Assembly: GCA_937922805.1 (NCBI GenBank) | Contig: CALAJV010000007.1 | Span: forward strand, 85,023-149,022 | Length of the DNA: 64,000 bases | Direction of reading: 5' to 3' | From: an uncultured Acidimicrobiales bacterium | Lineage (GTDB): Bacteria > Actinomycetota > Acidimicrobiia > Acidimicrobiales > SZUA-35 | Translations under genes and position numbers: made by a program | The notes under the pieces: model-generated | Told to the model about the DNA's origin: nothing | The model's input: the letters and a program-made list of their open reading frames with translations, nothing else | Databases searched by the model: none | Shown: piece after piece, positions 26,569-35,560 of the stretch | Layout of the letters: each line of letters begins with the position of its first letter | Position numbering within the stretch: the stretch's first letter is position 1

Positions 26569-28176
26569 CTAGCCGTTGGAGGAAGGTTCGCTTGAGTCTG
26601 CGTCGGCGGTGGTTGGGGCTTCGGCAGCTGCCAGTTTGGCTCGTGAACGATCCCTTAGATCAATTACAACATCATAGTCGTCGCCGCTCCCAGATCCAGA
26701 AGCCTCCGTGGAGGATCCTCCGTCGATTCCATCGGTTGGAAGTGATGGTCGACGCATAAGTCGCAAAGGCAGAAGGGCCAACGTGACGACAATTTGCTCG
26801 GCGGTCGCCAGCAGAATCCGAAGGTCGAGGCCGATATTCCAGTTCTCCACGTAGTGAAGATCTAGGCGTCGGTAGGCATTAAACGCTGCGTTCGAGCGCG
26901 CTTCGACCTGCCATAATCCAGTGATTCCAGGCCTAACTCGGAACCGTTCTCGAAGTTCCTCGTCGAATGCATCCTGTTCCTCTTGGAGGGCGGGGCGAGG
27001 GCCGACAAGGCTCATGTCTCCCTTCAAGACGTTGAACAGCTGAGGGAGTTCATCGATTGATGTCTCCCGAATCAGTTTTCCGACCCGGGTTACTCGAGGG
27101 TCGTTGGACAACTTGAAAAGGGGACCGCTTCGTTCGTTCTGTTCGGCCAGCGCGGCTTTCAGCTCTTCTGCGTTGGTCACCATCGACCGGAATTTGTGCA
27201 TTGGGAATTGTTGGCCTCGGCGGCCGGCCCGCTCGGCTGAGTAGGTAATTGGTCCGCGATCCTCGATCCAAATAGCGAGGGCAGTTAACGCCATAATTGG
27301 AGACGCCAGAATAATGGCGATAATTGACCCGACAATATCGATTGATCGTTTAGCGAACGATTGCCAGGCCCCAGGCTCGCTTCGACTCATTACGATCAGC
27401 GGCTCATGAGAAAGCGACCGAACTTCGAACCGCCCTTCCCACATGCGGCTAACACCGGTGGTTAAATGGACGTCGTAACCTGACCCGAAGAGTTCTCGGG
27501 TGATATTTCGAAACTGTTCGCCTCGGAAACCTGTGGCGGTAACGATGGCACCGCTGACCTCGTGCTGGTGCATTAGTTCGATGAGGCGACCGGTTGGCCC
27601 AATCCAGTGCTCAGCTAGGCCACTGCGCTCGGCTACTCCCAAGTTGCCGACCACACCACACAGATGGAACCGAGCCTCTGGGTGGTCGTTGATTAGCTCG
27701 GCTAGTTCTTTTGCCTCGTGCCCTGCGCCGACAATGACTACTCGTTTGGGGACCGTTGTGCTTGGGAGCTCAGTCCCGAGTGATCGCACTAGACCGCGCA
27801 GGAGAGTCCGGGCGACGAAAACAGTGACTCCGCCAACGGTTAGTTCCCAGGCGCCGATCATCCAGTCCAGAAAGGCCGACGCTACTGCTACTGATGCGGC
27901 GCCGCCGACGACAGCGACGAAGACTCGAGAGATCTCGTCGGTGCGTGGAAGGGTTGGTCGGTCCTCATATAGACCTCGTCGTTCCATCGCCAACAAGGTG
28001 ATGGCAGTCCCGACGAGCGTGAGGGCTAGAGACCGCTCGTTGCTTCGAACTTGTTCGATCGTGATATTGCTGAACAGAAGTACAGCAGACCAACCCAGAG
28101 CGACAACAATGAGGTCCAAAAGGAATTGGACAGCTGTCGGAGACGATCCTCTTTTTCTAGTTTTTAGAAACGACAC
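26569..28176 (-). CDS. Polyprenyl glycosylphosphotransferase (WbaP/WcaJ type)
   Basis: This 535-residue protein has several N-terminal membrane segments (residues 14-125) and a Rossmann-like middle domain (VVIVGAGHEAKELAELI). The C-terminal catalytic domain shows SIDIVGSIIAIILASP, KFRSMVTNAEEL, SIDELPQLFNVLKGDMSL and VGPRPALQEEQ. It transfers a sugar-1-phosphate to undecaprenyl phosphate and so starts repeat-unit synthesis. A Ser/Asp/Ala-rich tail of about 60 residues follows. The start is GTG. It ends 21 bp before the active Wzc gene. A second, shorter enzyme of this family is at 32.1 kb. Confidence 0.9.
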   Translation of the reverse strand: MSFLKTRKRGSSPTAVQFLLDLIVVALGWSAVLLFSNITIEQVRSNERSLALTLVGTAITLLAMERRGLYEDRPTLPRTDEISRVFVAVVGGAASVAVASAFLDWMIGAWELTVGGVTVFVARTLLRGLVRSLGTELPSTTVPKRVVIVGAGHEAKELAELINDHPEARFHLCGVVGNLGVAERSGLAEHWIGPTGRLIELMHQHEVSGAIVTATGFRGEQFRNITRELFGSGYDVHLTTGVSRMWEGRFEVRSLSHEPLIVMSRSEPGAWQSFAKRSIDIVGSIIAIILASPIMALTALAIWIEDRGPITYSAERAGRRGQQFPMHKFRSMVTNAEELKAALAEQNERSGPLFKLSNDPRVTRVGKLIRETSIDELPQLFNVLKGDMSLVGPRPALQEEQDAFDEELRERFRVRPGITGLWQVEARSNAAFNAYRRLDLHYVENWNIGLDLRILLATAEQIVVTLALLPLRLMRRPSLPTDGIDGGSSTEASGSGSGDDYDVVIDLRDRSRAKLAAAEAPTTADADSSEPSSNG

Positions 28177-28411
28177 CGTTCGCGACCTTCCGTCACTGCA
28201 ACACTCATTTTTAGCAGGTCAAGCCTACCTATAAGTGCTCTCACCAAGATGTGGGATGATCTGCCTAGTAGGCAAAAAGTGAACCTTGGCTCACCTGGCC
28301 AAAGTGCGTTGCCTTAATTCTCTGATTCAGCCTATTGGCAGTAGGGAGTCATCGTTGTTTGCGTTTGGATTTGGTGCCGATTCGAACCGCTGATGTGATG
28401 TCGGTGCTGGT

Positions 28412-30274
28412 TTAAGTGTCCGACTGTTCAAGCGTCTCACTCTCGATGATGGAACTATCCGCCAGCTCAGCACCATCAAATGCGTCGATGTCGAAAAGCG
28501 TTTCAAGCTCTACTGTCTCGGCTAGTAAGGGGTCGTGGTCGTCGCCGATCCGTGTTCCAAATAGCGAGCCGCCTGAATCTTCGACCGGCACGCCAAGTGG
28601 CCTAGCTATCGGCTTGGCGATTGGCTCTGGCTTCGGTTCAGCAGTTTTCGCTCGAGCCGGAAACGGCTGATCATGCTTTTTCCAAAACTGCAACCGCTGT
28701 AGCAACGGCTCCGTTTTCTGGGAGTTGTATCGGTCAGCGCTGTCGGTATCGCTGAGAATGCCACGGTTTTGATCTTGAGCTTCGTTTGGTTGAAGCGCTG
28801 GGTCCGGCGGAGCTTTGTCGAACACATTACTATCAACGTAAGCATCGGAAGATTCATCTCGAAGATCTATGTCTTGTTCCTCAATAGCTGCGAGCTCGTC
28901 CGCGTCGCTGTCGTCGATCTGGGCATCTTTGTTGTTGGCATCGAGCGTGGCGTGGTCGTCGGCTGGGGGTTCGGTATTGTCTTCGAATTGGTCGATCGCG
29001 TCGGTATCGCTGTCTTGGTGGGCTAGGTCTGAGTCACCGGGCTGGCCATCGCTGGCTTCGACCTGGTAGACGTCGCTTGCATCGCCGAGGTCGGTGTCGT
29101 ATTCGATTCGATCGACATCGTCGCTGTCACTATCATGTTCGGCTTCTAACGGTGTCTCGATCTCCGAGGAGAGCTCGCCAGCGGTCGGGTCGTCTTCAAC
29201 AATCAGTGGACCAACGTCTAGTTGTTCTAGGTGTCGGCTTTCTGAGGGGCTATTTCCGTTGTTTGAGGCGTCGGTCGGAGCGATCGGCGTCCGTTCGGCG
29301 GAAAGTAAAACCGGTTCTTCGATGAAGCAAATGCCGATGATTGGCGTTCCGGTTTTGCTCAGGTTTCTGACGGCCTGGCGAACAATGGCCTCCGAGCACG
29401 CTGATCGTCGCGCTAGGATCACGACGCAATCTGCGGTGCACGCTGGTACAAGTTCTTCGCTGTCGCCGACTGCGGAGCCGCCCGACATAATTACCCGGTC
29501 GCTGTTGTCGCCAAGATAACGAATCGTCTCAGTCAACCTGGGAGAAAGATACGGACTGCTAGCGGTTTGAGCCGGTCGGCCCGAGGGCAGGTAAAGCAGC
29601 GAGCTCCCGATTTCGCCGCTTCGAAGTAGTGCCTCTCGAACCGAGGACTGTTTAGTGATGACATCGTAGAAACCAACCGGGTGTTCTGGTTGGTCGGGCG
29701 GCCGTAGGCTTTCGAACGACGGATTGAACCCAAGGTCAACGGCAACCGTTCGATACCCGATGGCTGAGTACGTGGACGCCAAACTCTTGGTGAAGTTCTC
29801 TCGTTGAGACTCGGCTCCGATGTCAGCCACGAATATCGAGCTTGCTTGGGAATTGAGTAGCGCCAGCTCGATCGATCCAACCAGCGATCGGTAGTCGTTG
29901 TCATCGGCGATTATGTTATGCCAGCCGCTTAGCAGTTCAGGATTGACTGTCGACCGTAGAACCTTCGAGGTTCGATCAAGGCTTCCTAAGCTCTGAATGC
30001 CTATTTCGTCCAGAAGTTCTTGGGATGGGCGCCATTCAATAACGTTCTTAAAGACCAGTGGCGCTAGTACGAGTGCGAACGTTGAAATTCCGACGAGTAA
30101 TGCACCAAGAAAGTGGCCGGTCTGGATTGCTTGATATAGGGCAATGGCGCAGCCACCGGCCGCTAGCGCAAGTGCCCCAATCGAAACTCGATAGGCGCGA
30201 ACCAGGGCGCTGAAGCCCTTGCTCATTTTCGCTTTCCGCGACCATAACAGATCTATCTGTCGCCCGATTCCCAT
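28412..30274 (-). CDS. Wzc-like membrane protein with vestigial P-loop and long acidic tail
   Basis: About 620 residues from the ATG at 30274, where GGAAGG lies 5 bases upstream. Two membrane segments (about residues 30-50 and 55-77) are separated by only a few residues, so the periplasmic Wzz loop is absent. The next 230 residues align in layout with a BY-kinase ATPase: IFVADIGAESQRENFTKSLA at the P-loop place, then TVAVDLGFNPSF and DRVIMSGGSAVG. The Walker A glycines and lysine are gone. The last 280 residues are rich in Asp, Glu and Ser. It is probably a non-catalytic partner of the active kinase; this is inference. Confidence 0.65.
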   Translation of the reverse strand: MGIGRQIDLLWSRKAKMSKGFSALVRAYRVSIGALALAAGGCAIALYQAIQTGHFLGALLVGISTFALVLAPLVFKNVIEWRPSQELLDEIGIQSLGSLDRTSKVLRSTVNPELLSGWHNIIADDNDYRSLVGSIELALLNSQASSIFVADIGAESQRENFTKSLASTYSAIGYRTVAVDLGFNPSFESLRPPDQPEHPVGFYDVITKQSSVREALLRSGEIGSSLLYLPSGRPAQTASSPYLSPRLTETIRYLGDNSDRVIMSGGSAVGDSEELVPACTADCVVILARRSACSEAIVRQAVRNLSKTGTPIIGICFIEEPVLLSAERTPIAPTDASNNGNSPSESRHLEQLDVGPLIVEDDPTAGELSSEIETPLEAEHDSDSDDVDRIEYDTDLGDASDVYQVEASDGQPGDSDLAHQDSDTDAIDQFEDNTEPPADDHATLDANNKDAQIDDSDADELAAIEEQDIDLRDESSDAYVDSNVFDKAPPDPALQPNEAQDQNRGILSDTDSADRYNSQKTEPLLQRLQFWKKHDQPFPARAKTAEPKPEPIAKPIARPLGVPVEDSGGSLFGTRIGDDHDPLLAETVELETLFDIDAFDGAELADSSIIESETLEQSDT

Positions 30275-30669
30275 GGTTACCTTCCGTCGAATTCCGGTTG
30301 CCCGGGTGATAGCTCGAATCGAGTTTGGCGGAGTGTCGCAAACTAGTGGTGCTTGATGTCTGCTGTGACGCGGCGCTCGCTCGTGGTGTTCGGCGCCTCG
30401 CTCATCGGTTCGTTTGCCTACTGCGAAACGAACACTAGATACAGGAACTTGTCGCCTTATCCGCATCTTAGTCAACTTGCCCCGGCGAAGACAGCAATCG
30501 AAGGCCGAGAAAGTAGTTTCGGTGCTGCACCTTTGGCGTTCGGCGCTTCCGGTTCGCTGAAAGATGTATGGTCGAGCAACTCGAGAACCGATAGGGGAAA
30601 TCGGTGCTTGATGGTGGTGATTGATCTACCGACAGCATTCGAACCGGCATCGGCGGTACGGTAGCGACC
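30275..30669. other. Divergent intergenic region between the Wzc-like gene and rfbG
   Basis: This 395-bp region separates two oppositely transcribed genes and must carry both promoters. An in-frame stretch upstream of the Wzc-like start and a plus-strand open frame at 30353-30664 exist, but neither has a protein-like composition or a ribosome-binding site that stands out. No clear promoter hexamers or operator repeats were picked out. Confidence 0.4.
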
Positions 30670-31746
30670 GTGATTGATCATTCTTTTTGGGCTCAGCAAA
30701 GAGTGTTGGTGACAGGCCACACCGGATTTAAAGGTTCGTGGCTCTCGCTCTGGTTGGAGAGCCTCGGCGCTCAAGTAACGGGGTTGGCTCTAGCTCCAAC
30801 CACTCCGTCGCTGTTTGAGCAGGCGTCGGTCGATTCCGGAATCACTTCGGTAATCGGCACCATCAACGATGCCGAAACTGTCGAACGGGTTGTGGCCCAG
30901 ACCGAACCAACAATTGTTCTACACTTGGCGGCGCAAGCAATTGTGAGAGCGTCTTATGACGATCCAGCCGCCACGTTCCTGACCAACGTCGTTGGCACCG
31001 CCAACGTGCTAAACGCCTGCCGTGGCCATGAGGGCGTCAAAGCCATCGTCAGTGTGACTAGCGACAAGTGCTACGAGAATCGAGAGTGGGATTGGGGTTA
31101 CCGAGAATCGGAGCCGATGGGTGGGCATGACCCCTACTCAGCCAGCAAAGGGTGCGCGGAGCTTGTGACCGCGGCGATGCGGCGATCCTATTTTGATGCA
31201 GCTGACACAGCGATGGTTGGCTCGGCCCGCGCTGGCAACGTGATCGGTGGCGGGGACTGGGCCGAAAATCGTCTTCTACCCGACATCGTGAGAGCCTTCA
31301 GTCAAGGTGAGGAAGTTGTAATTCGAAGCCCCGAGGCCGTGAGACCGTGGCAGCACGTTCTTGAACCACTCTCGGGCTATTTGTTGCTGGCCCAAGAATT
31401 GGCGTCTACCACAACGTCACGAGCAGCTGAGTTGGCTACCGGATGGAACTTCGGTCCGGCCGACACTGACGCTAGGCCAGTGGAGTGGATTGTGGAACGA
31501 ATGGCCTCCAGGTGGGGCCCAGAAACGTCGTGGAGGGTGGAGCGAGGTGGGCCTCATGAAGCGACCATGCTGAAGCTCGATTGTTCTAAGGCCCGTAACC
31601 AGTTGCATTGGGAGCCTCGACTTGAACTGGACGAAACTCTTGATTGGCTAGTCGACTGGTACAAGGCTGAACAAGCTGGTAGCGATATGCGGGCGTTTAC
31701 ACTGGCTCAAATACAAGCCTTTGATGCATTGAGTCCGTCTGCTTGA
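30670..31746 (+). CDS. rfbG: CDP-glucose 4,6-dehydratase
   Basis: This 358-residue extended SDR converts CDP-glucose to CDP-4-keto-6-deoxyglucose. The NAD site is VLVTGHTGFKGSWLSLWLES, the form typical of RfbG. VLHLAAQAIVRASYDDP, SVTSDKCYEN and the catalytic YSASK follow. ARAGNVIGGGDWAENRLLPD and RPWQHVLEPLSGYL are also family signatures. The start is GTG at 30670. No RfbH (the next enzyme to 3,6-dideoxyhexoses) is in the window, so the end sugar is not known. Confidence 0.93.
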   Translation: MIDHSFWAQQRVLVTGHTGFKGSWLSLWLESLGAQVTGLALAPTTPSLFEQASVDSGITSVIGTINDAETVERVVAQTEPTIVLHLAAQAIVRASYDDPAATFLTNVVGTANVLNACRGHEGVKAIVSVTSDKCYENREWDWGYRESEPMGGHDPYSASKGCAELVTAAMRRSYFDAADTAMVGSARAGNVIGGGDWAENRLLPDIVRAFSQGEEVVIRSPEAVRPWQHVLEPLSGYLLLAQELASTTTSRAAELATGWNFGPADTDARPVEWIVERMASRWGPETSWRVERGGPHEATMLKLDCSKARNQLHWEPRLELDETLDWLVDWYKAEQAGSDMRAFTLAQIQAFDALSPSA

Positions 31747-32113
31747 ACTCTCAATGTCAACAGGTACGCCATTTAGTGGGCTCCCGCAGCGGGCTGGATG
31801 CCTCAAAACGCTTGTGGTAGAAAATTGGGTAGAAATACCCTACTAGTACTCACGTGCGCTGAGGATGTGGCCAATTCAACATGGTTCCGGTTGGAGCGGA
31901 AAATCTCTTAGTGGAATGAACGATTTCTTGAAGAATATGAGTTACTCTAAGATCCGGGTAGAGGAGAAGGTTGGACAGCCAGTTGGTCCAGCTGTCGATT
32001 TGGTAGACATGTGTCTTCCATGTCGAATCCGAAGCTCCGCATTAATTTGTTGCATCTAGGTAGGTAAGTCTAGGTAAGTAAGCACGTATGAAGCCAGGGC
32101 AGACAGGTAGTAA
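31747..32113. other. Long intergenic region ahead of the second sugar-phosphate transferase
   Basis: In this 367-bp stretch a small hairpin GGGTA-GAAA-TACCC lies at 31827-31840. Near the right end is a direct repeat of TCTAGGTARGTAAG, about 32055-32083, shortly before the GTG start. The repeat could be a regulator site. No convincing promoter, riboswitch or gene was found. Confidence 0.4.
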
Positions 32114-32812
32114 GTGACAAACCTCGACGTACAACTTCGTGACGAGATAAGCGTTTCTAGCGAATCTCTTCATCAACCGCTGTCGCCTCCGACGGTGCTT
32201 CGTTCTAGACCATCGTTCTACGCGGGGTATGGCAAGCGTCCGTTTGACATTGCACTCTCGCTTCTCGGTCTTATTGTTCTGTCGCCACTTCTCCTGTTAC
32301 TCGCAATCTTGGTGCGCGTGATGCTGGGCAAAGGCGGCATCATTTACCATCAAAAACGTGTTGGACGACACGGCCAGCCGTTCTCGATTCTTAAGTTTCG
32401 ATCTATGAAGCCTGATCGTCGAACGGGCGGGCAGCCATACATCGGCCCGGAACGTCGAAAGACTCACAAGTCCTCGAACGATCCAAGGCATCGCCCGTTT
32501 GGCCGGTTCATCCGGGCTAGTAGCCTCGATGAGCTACCTCAGCTGTTCAATGTATTGCGGGGCGACATGAGCCTTATCGGGCCTCGTCCTGAGCTGGTTC
32601 ATGTGGCCGAGCAACAGGGATTCCTCATCCACCCCCGTCACCTGACAAGACCGGGCATCACGGGCAGCTTCCAAGTGTCGAAGCTAAGAGACGGAAACAA
32701 GATCGCTGCTGGCTTGCATTTAGACGTTGGGTATGTGGCTGATGTACGGCTAAGCCAGGACGTCAAAATTTTGGTCAAGACGGTTGGAGTGCTCGCTAAC
32801 GCTCGAGGCTGA
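32114..32812 (+). CDS. Sugar-phosphate transferase, short polyprenyl-phosphate type
   Basis: This 232-residue monotopic transferase has one reentrant hydrophobic segment (ALSLLGLIVLSPLLLLLAIL). The catalytic core shows RPFDIALS, IIYHQKRVGRHGQPF, ILKFRSMKPDRR, SLDELPQLFNVLRGDMSLIG and RPGITGSFQVSKLRDG. It links a sugar-1-phosphate to undecaprenyl phosphate, like PglC/WecA-independent initiators. Unlike the larger enzyme at 26.6 kb it lacks the multi-span N-terminus. Both in one locus suggest two initiating sugars or two polymers. The start is GTG; a tyrosine phosphatase gene follows after 15 bp. Confidence 0.88.
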   Translation: MTNLDVQLRDEISVSSESLHQPLSPPTVLRSRPSFYAGYGKRPFDIALSLLGLIVLSPLLLLLAILVRVMLGKGGIIYHQKRVGRHGQPFSILKFRSMKPDRRTGGQPYIGPERRKTHKSSNDPRHRPFGRFIRASSLDELPQLFNVLRGDMSLIGPRPELVHVAEQQGFLIHPRHLTRPGITGSFQVSKLRDGNKIAAGLHLDVGYVADVRLSQDVKILVKTVGVLANARG

Positions 32813-32827
32813 TAGGGTCAGGAACAA

Positions 32828-33343
32828 GTGAGAGTTCTCTTTGTTTGTACCGCCAATATCTGTCGTAGTCCCGCCGCTGAAGCTCTCGCTCGAGCCCAGT
32901 TCGGTGAACAAGGTCGTGCATTTCGATCCGCCGGATTTCTCATTCCCGACCAGCCTTGTCCAGACCATATGATCACAAGCTTGGCTGAGCTAGGCGTTGA
33001 TGTTTCCCAACATCGTTCCTATCAGCTCAACGAACCGAGCTTAGAAGCAGCCGACATTGTGTTGACCATGGAAGGCAAACACGTTCAAGACGCAACCCTG
33101 ATTGCTCCTGATACCTTTCACAAGATCTTTCCGCTTAAGCAAGCGGCGTCCATTTTGTCAGATTGGTCGACGGTTTCTGTCGAGAACTTTCTGGCTGAGG
33201 CCAACCAATCCCGAGACCCTCGACAGTACCTGGACAATCGTTGGGATGTCGCCGACCCTTACGGCGGAAAACTAAAAGGCTACAAAAAGGCCGTTCAGGA
33301 GATCAGATCGTTGGTCGACGGAACGCTAAGCCGACTTAGCTAA
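32828..33343 (+). CDS. Low-molecular-weight protein tyrosine phosphatase (Wzb-like)
   Basis: This 171-residue protein has the catalytic loop at the start (VLFVCTANICRSPAAEALA, a CX5R motif) and the general-acid Asp in DVADPYGGKLKGY near the end. Such phosphatases remove phosphate from BY-kinases and allow polymer export cycles. Its place just after the short sugar-phosphate transferase, and the active kinase gene 6-8 kb upstream, point to that role. The start is GTG at 32828. Confidence 0.92.
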   Translation: MRVLFVCTANICRSPAAEALARAQFGEQGRAFRSAGFLIPDQPCPDHMITSLAELGVDVSQHRSYQLNEPSLEAADIVLTMEGKHVQDATLIAPDTFHKIFPLKQAASILSDWSTVSVENFLAEANQSRDPRQYLDNRWDVADPYGGKLKGYKKAVQEIRSLVDGTLSRLS

Positions 33344-33376
33344 ATTTTCGTCGATTCGATCTTCACGGTTGCCCGG

Positions 33377-34642
33377 TCACTGCCGTTCTGAGAACCTACT
33401 TCGTTCGGGCCAGGTCAGATGGCTGTTGAGAAAGTAATTACCTACCGTAGCGGCCGCAATTCCTACCGTTAATGGCAGCCAACCAACAGCAGTCGACCAC
33501 ACCGGCGCGTCCGGATTTGTCGACAAGTACGATGTGACACCAGCTTGAACCAAGAGTCCCTGAGCGCTGACTAGATGAAACAGCACGAGTCCTCGAATCG
33601 ACTCGCCAGTTGTACTATGCCGCTTGGACGAAAAAGTTAGACCGTTGTTGAATACGTAGTTCCACACAACGCTGAGTTCGAAAGCCAAGAGGGCGGCAAG
33701 GTTGGGCTCGACGGCCGACTCGAGAAATTGGCTGCTGGCCAACCGGATACACAACCCCGTCAGGCCAACCAGAGCGTATGCGGTAAATGTGGCGGAGACG
33801 AAGCGTCCAGCGGTCAACTCGATTAACGCCAACAGATAAGACGCCAAGACAGAGCCGGTCAATTTGGTCGAACCTCGGACTCTGCTCCTGAACTCATAGG
33901 CCACTTCGCTGACCGACGGCCTATCGCCGCGGGCAACGAATTCAAGGAGAATCTTGAACCCTCGGGGGTTAACGTGAGCGACCGTTCGCTGGTAGTAATC
34001 TTGCGACAGGGCAAAGTAGCCACTCATTGGATCCGAAACCGGGATGCCAAGCAAGATTTTTGCCATCTGGGCACCTGCGAATGAAATTGCCAATCGATGT
34101 TTGGAGAAATCTCCGTAGCTGCCACCGTCGGCGTTACGTGACCCGACGCTAATATCAGAACCAGCTTGGATCGCTTCGATTAGGGCTGGGAGCTTGCGTT
34201 CATCGTGTTGTAGATCGGCGTCCATCACGACTAATACTTGACCTTGAGCGACGCTCATACCGGCTAGCACAGCAGATGAGAGCCCTTTCTCGGTCACTCG
34301 CCGTATTACGTTAATCGTTGAGTTCCGTGCCGTCGAAGCGTCAGAGACGGCGCTAGCAACTCGCCAGGTCTCATCCGGTGAGTCATCATCAACGATCAGG
34401 ATTTCATGATCGATCTCACAAAGAGCCGTTTGAATCCGACCGACAACATCTTCGATGTTCTCAGCTTCGTTGTAGGTTGGCAGAATTACTGAAGCGACCG
34501 GTTGCGCGCTGTTCTCGGATTTCCGGCGTTCCGGCCCTATCCAGTCGGCAGCTCGGACCTCGCGATCATCCGAGCGGGTTGCCGCGGGTTCGCCTATTCC
34601 CGTCGGGGGCGACAACCTTGAATCTTGGCTATGCGTAGACAT
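33377..34642 (-). CDS. Polyprenol-phosphate glycosyltransferase fused to GtrA-type membrane domain
   Basis: This 421-residue protein has two domains. Residues 45-275 are a DPM1-like GT2: SVILPTYNEAENIEDVV, ILIVDDDSPDETW, LVVMDADLQHDERKLPALI and the late RVRGSTKL. Residues 285-415 hold four membrane segments of the GtrA type (AYALVGLTGLCIRL, VVWNYVFNNGLTFSS). The first domain should make polyprenyl-phosphate mannose or glucose, and the second may help flip it. The fusion is known in actinobacteria. It converges with the phosphatase gene across 33 bp. Confidence 0.88.
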   Translation of the reverse strand: MSTHSQDSRLSPPTGIGEPAATRSDDREVRAADWIGPERRKSENSAQPVASVILPTYNEAENIEDVVGRIQTALCEIDHEILIVDDDSPDETWRVASAVSDASTARNSTINVIRRVTEKGLSSAVLAGMSVAQGQVLVVMDADLQHDERKLPALIEAIQAGSDISVGSRNADGGSYGDFSKHRLAISFAGAQMAKILLGIPVSDPMSGYFALSQDYYQRTVAHVNPRGFKILLEFVARGDRPSVSEVAYEFRSRVRGSTKLTGSVLASYLLALIELTAGRFVSATFTAYALVGLTGLCIRLASSQFLESAVEPNLAALLAFELSVVWNYVFNNGLTFSSKRHSTTGESIRGLVLFHLVSAQGLLVQAGVTSYLSTNPDAPVWSTAVGWLPLTVGIAAATVGNYFLNSHLTWPERSRFSERQ

Positions 34643-34788
34643 CGCCGGCTGAAATCAAACGACGTTCGAGGTTCGCGGGATGAGGCCTCGGCGTTTGCTC
34701 CATTAGGTACTCTTCGGAGAATAGGACGACGATATGAGCCGAATGCCGTTATGCAGTTGAACGAAGCGCGAGCTGAGTTTGGAAAAGC

Positions 34789-35484
34789 CTACCGGGTAGC
34801 GGTAATGAGTTGAGAAATCCCGCCCGAAAGTTGCCGACGATCAACGTCGGATAGTCCGGCCTGGGACAGCATTCTAAGCATTTCCTGCGGCTCGGGCAGG
34901 TACGAGACAGATTTGGGCAGGTAGGCGTAGGCTCGGCCGTCGGAGAGCAAACCACCGACTTTGGGAACGATCCGGTTGAAATACAGACCGTGACCAAACC
35001 GAACGACGGCGTTGTCGGGTTGAGAAACATCGAGCAAAGCGATTCTGCCTCCAGGACGGACAACGCGAGCTAGCTCGGCAAAAAAGGGTTCGAGCGACAC
35101 GAGGTTACGAAGGGCAAAGCCACAGACAGCACCATCGATTCCGGCATCCTTAATCGGTAGCCTGAGCAGGTCTCCCTGGACCAGGGGAGCGCCGGTCCGG
35201 GCTGCGTCGAGCATGCCAAACGACAGGTCAACACCGACAGGCTGATAGCCGTCGCTCTCAAGCGAGCGACAGAAGTCGCCAGTTCCACAGGCGAGGTCAA
35301 GAACCGATGAGCCTCGAGCTAGATTGAGCGAAGCTTGTGCCTTTCGTCGCCAGGCAACGTCAAGTCGCATAGTCATGATGCGGTTCACCAGGTCGTAGCG
35401 AGGCGCGATGGTGTCAAACATCTGTTGGACGGCAGCCCGTTTCTCGTCACCTTCTGGAAGTTTGTCGACCGGCATGTTGCTCAT
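34789..35484 (-). CDS. ubiE: Demethylmenaquinone methyltransferase
   Basis: About 231 residues from the ATG at 35484, a normal length; in-frame codons before it add 36 basic residues that are probably not translated. It is an SAM-dependent class I methyltransferase with VQQMFDTIAPRYDLVNRIMT, SVLDLACGTGDF (motif I), VGVDLSFGMLDAA and FALRNLVSLEPF. It catalyses the last step of menaquinone synthesis, also called MenG. No other menaquinone gene is in the window. Menaquinone is the usual actinobacterial quinone, which fits. Confidence 0.92.
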   Translation of the reverse strand: MSNMPVDKLPEGDEKRAAVQQMFDTIAPRYDLVNRIMTMRLDVAWRRKAQASLNLARGSSVLDLACGTGDFCRSLESDGYQPVGVDLSFGMLDAARTGAPLVQGDLLRLPIKDAGIDGAVCGFALRNLVSLEPFFAELARVVRPGGRIALLDVSQPDNAVVRFGHGLYFNRIVPKVGGLLSDGRAYAYLPKSVSYLPEPQEMLRMLSQAGLSDVDRRQLSGGISQLITATR

Positions 35485-35560
35485 GGCAGACGTTGTTCGT
35501 TGCAGCTTTTTCTCATTGCAACTCACTTTACGGCCAATCCTAGTTTTGGGGCGGATCGGG

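Noticed and set aside
28370..28400. tRNA-like T-loop (GATTCGAACC on the plus strand)
   Set aside because: The flanking bases do not form a 5-bp T-stem or an acceptor stem; no cloverleaf can be drawn.
30353..30664. Plus-strand frame in the gap before rfbG
   Set aside because: Composition is not protein-like and there is no ribosome-binding site; it lies in a divergent promoter region.
31747..32113. Possible cyclic-dinucleotide riboswitch ahead of the sugar-phosphate transferase
   Set aside because: The conserved cores of c-di-GMP and c-di-AMP riboswitches were not found; only short repeats and a small hairpin are visible.
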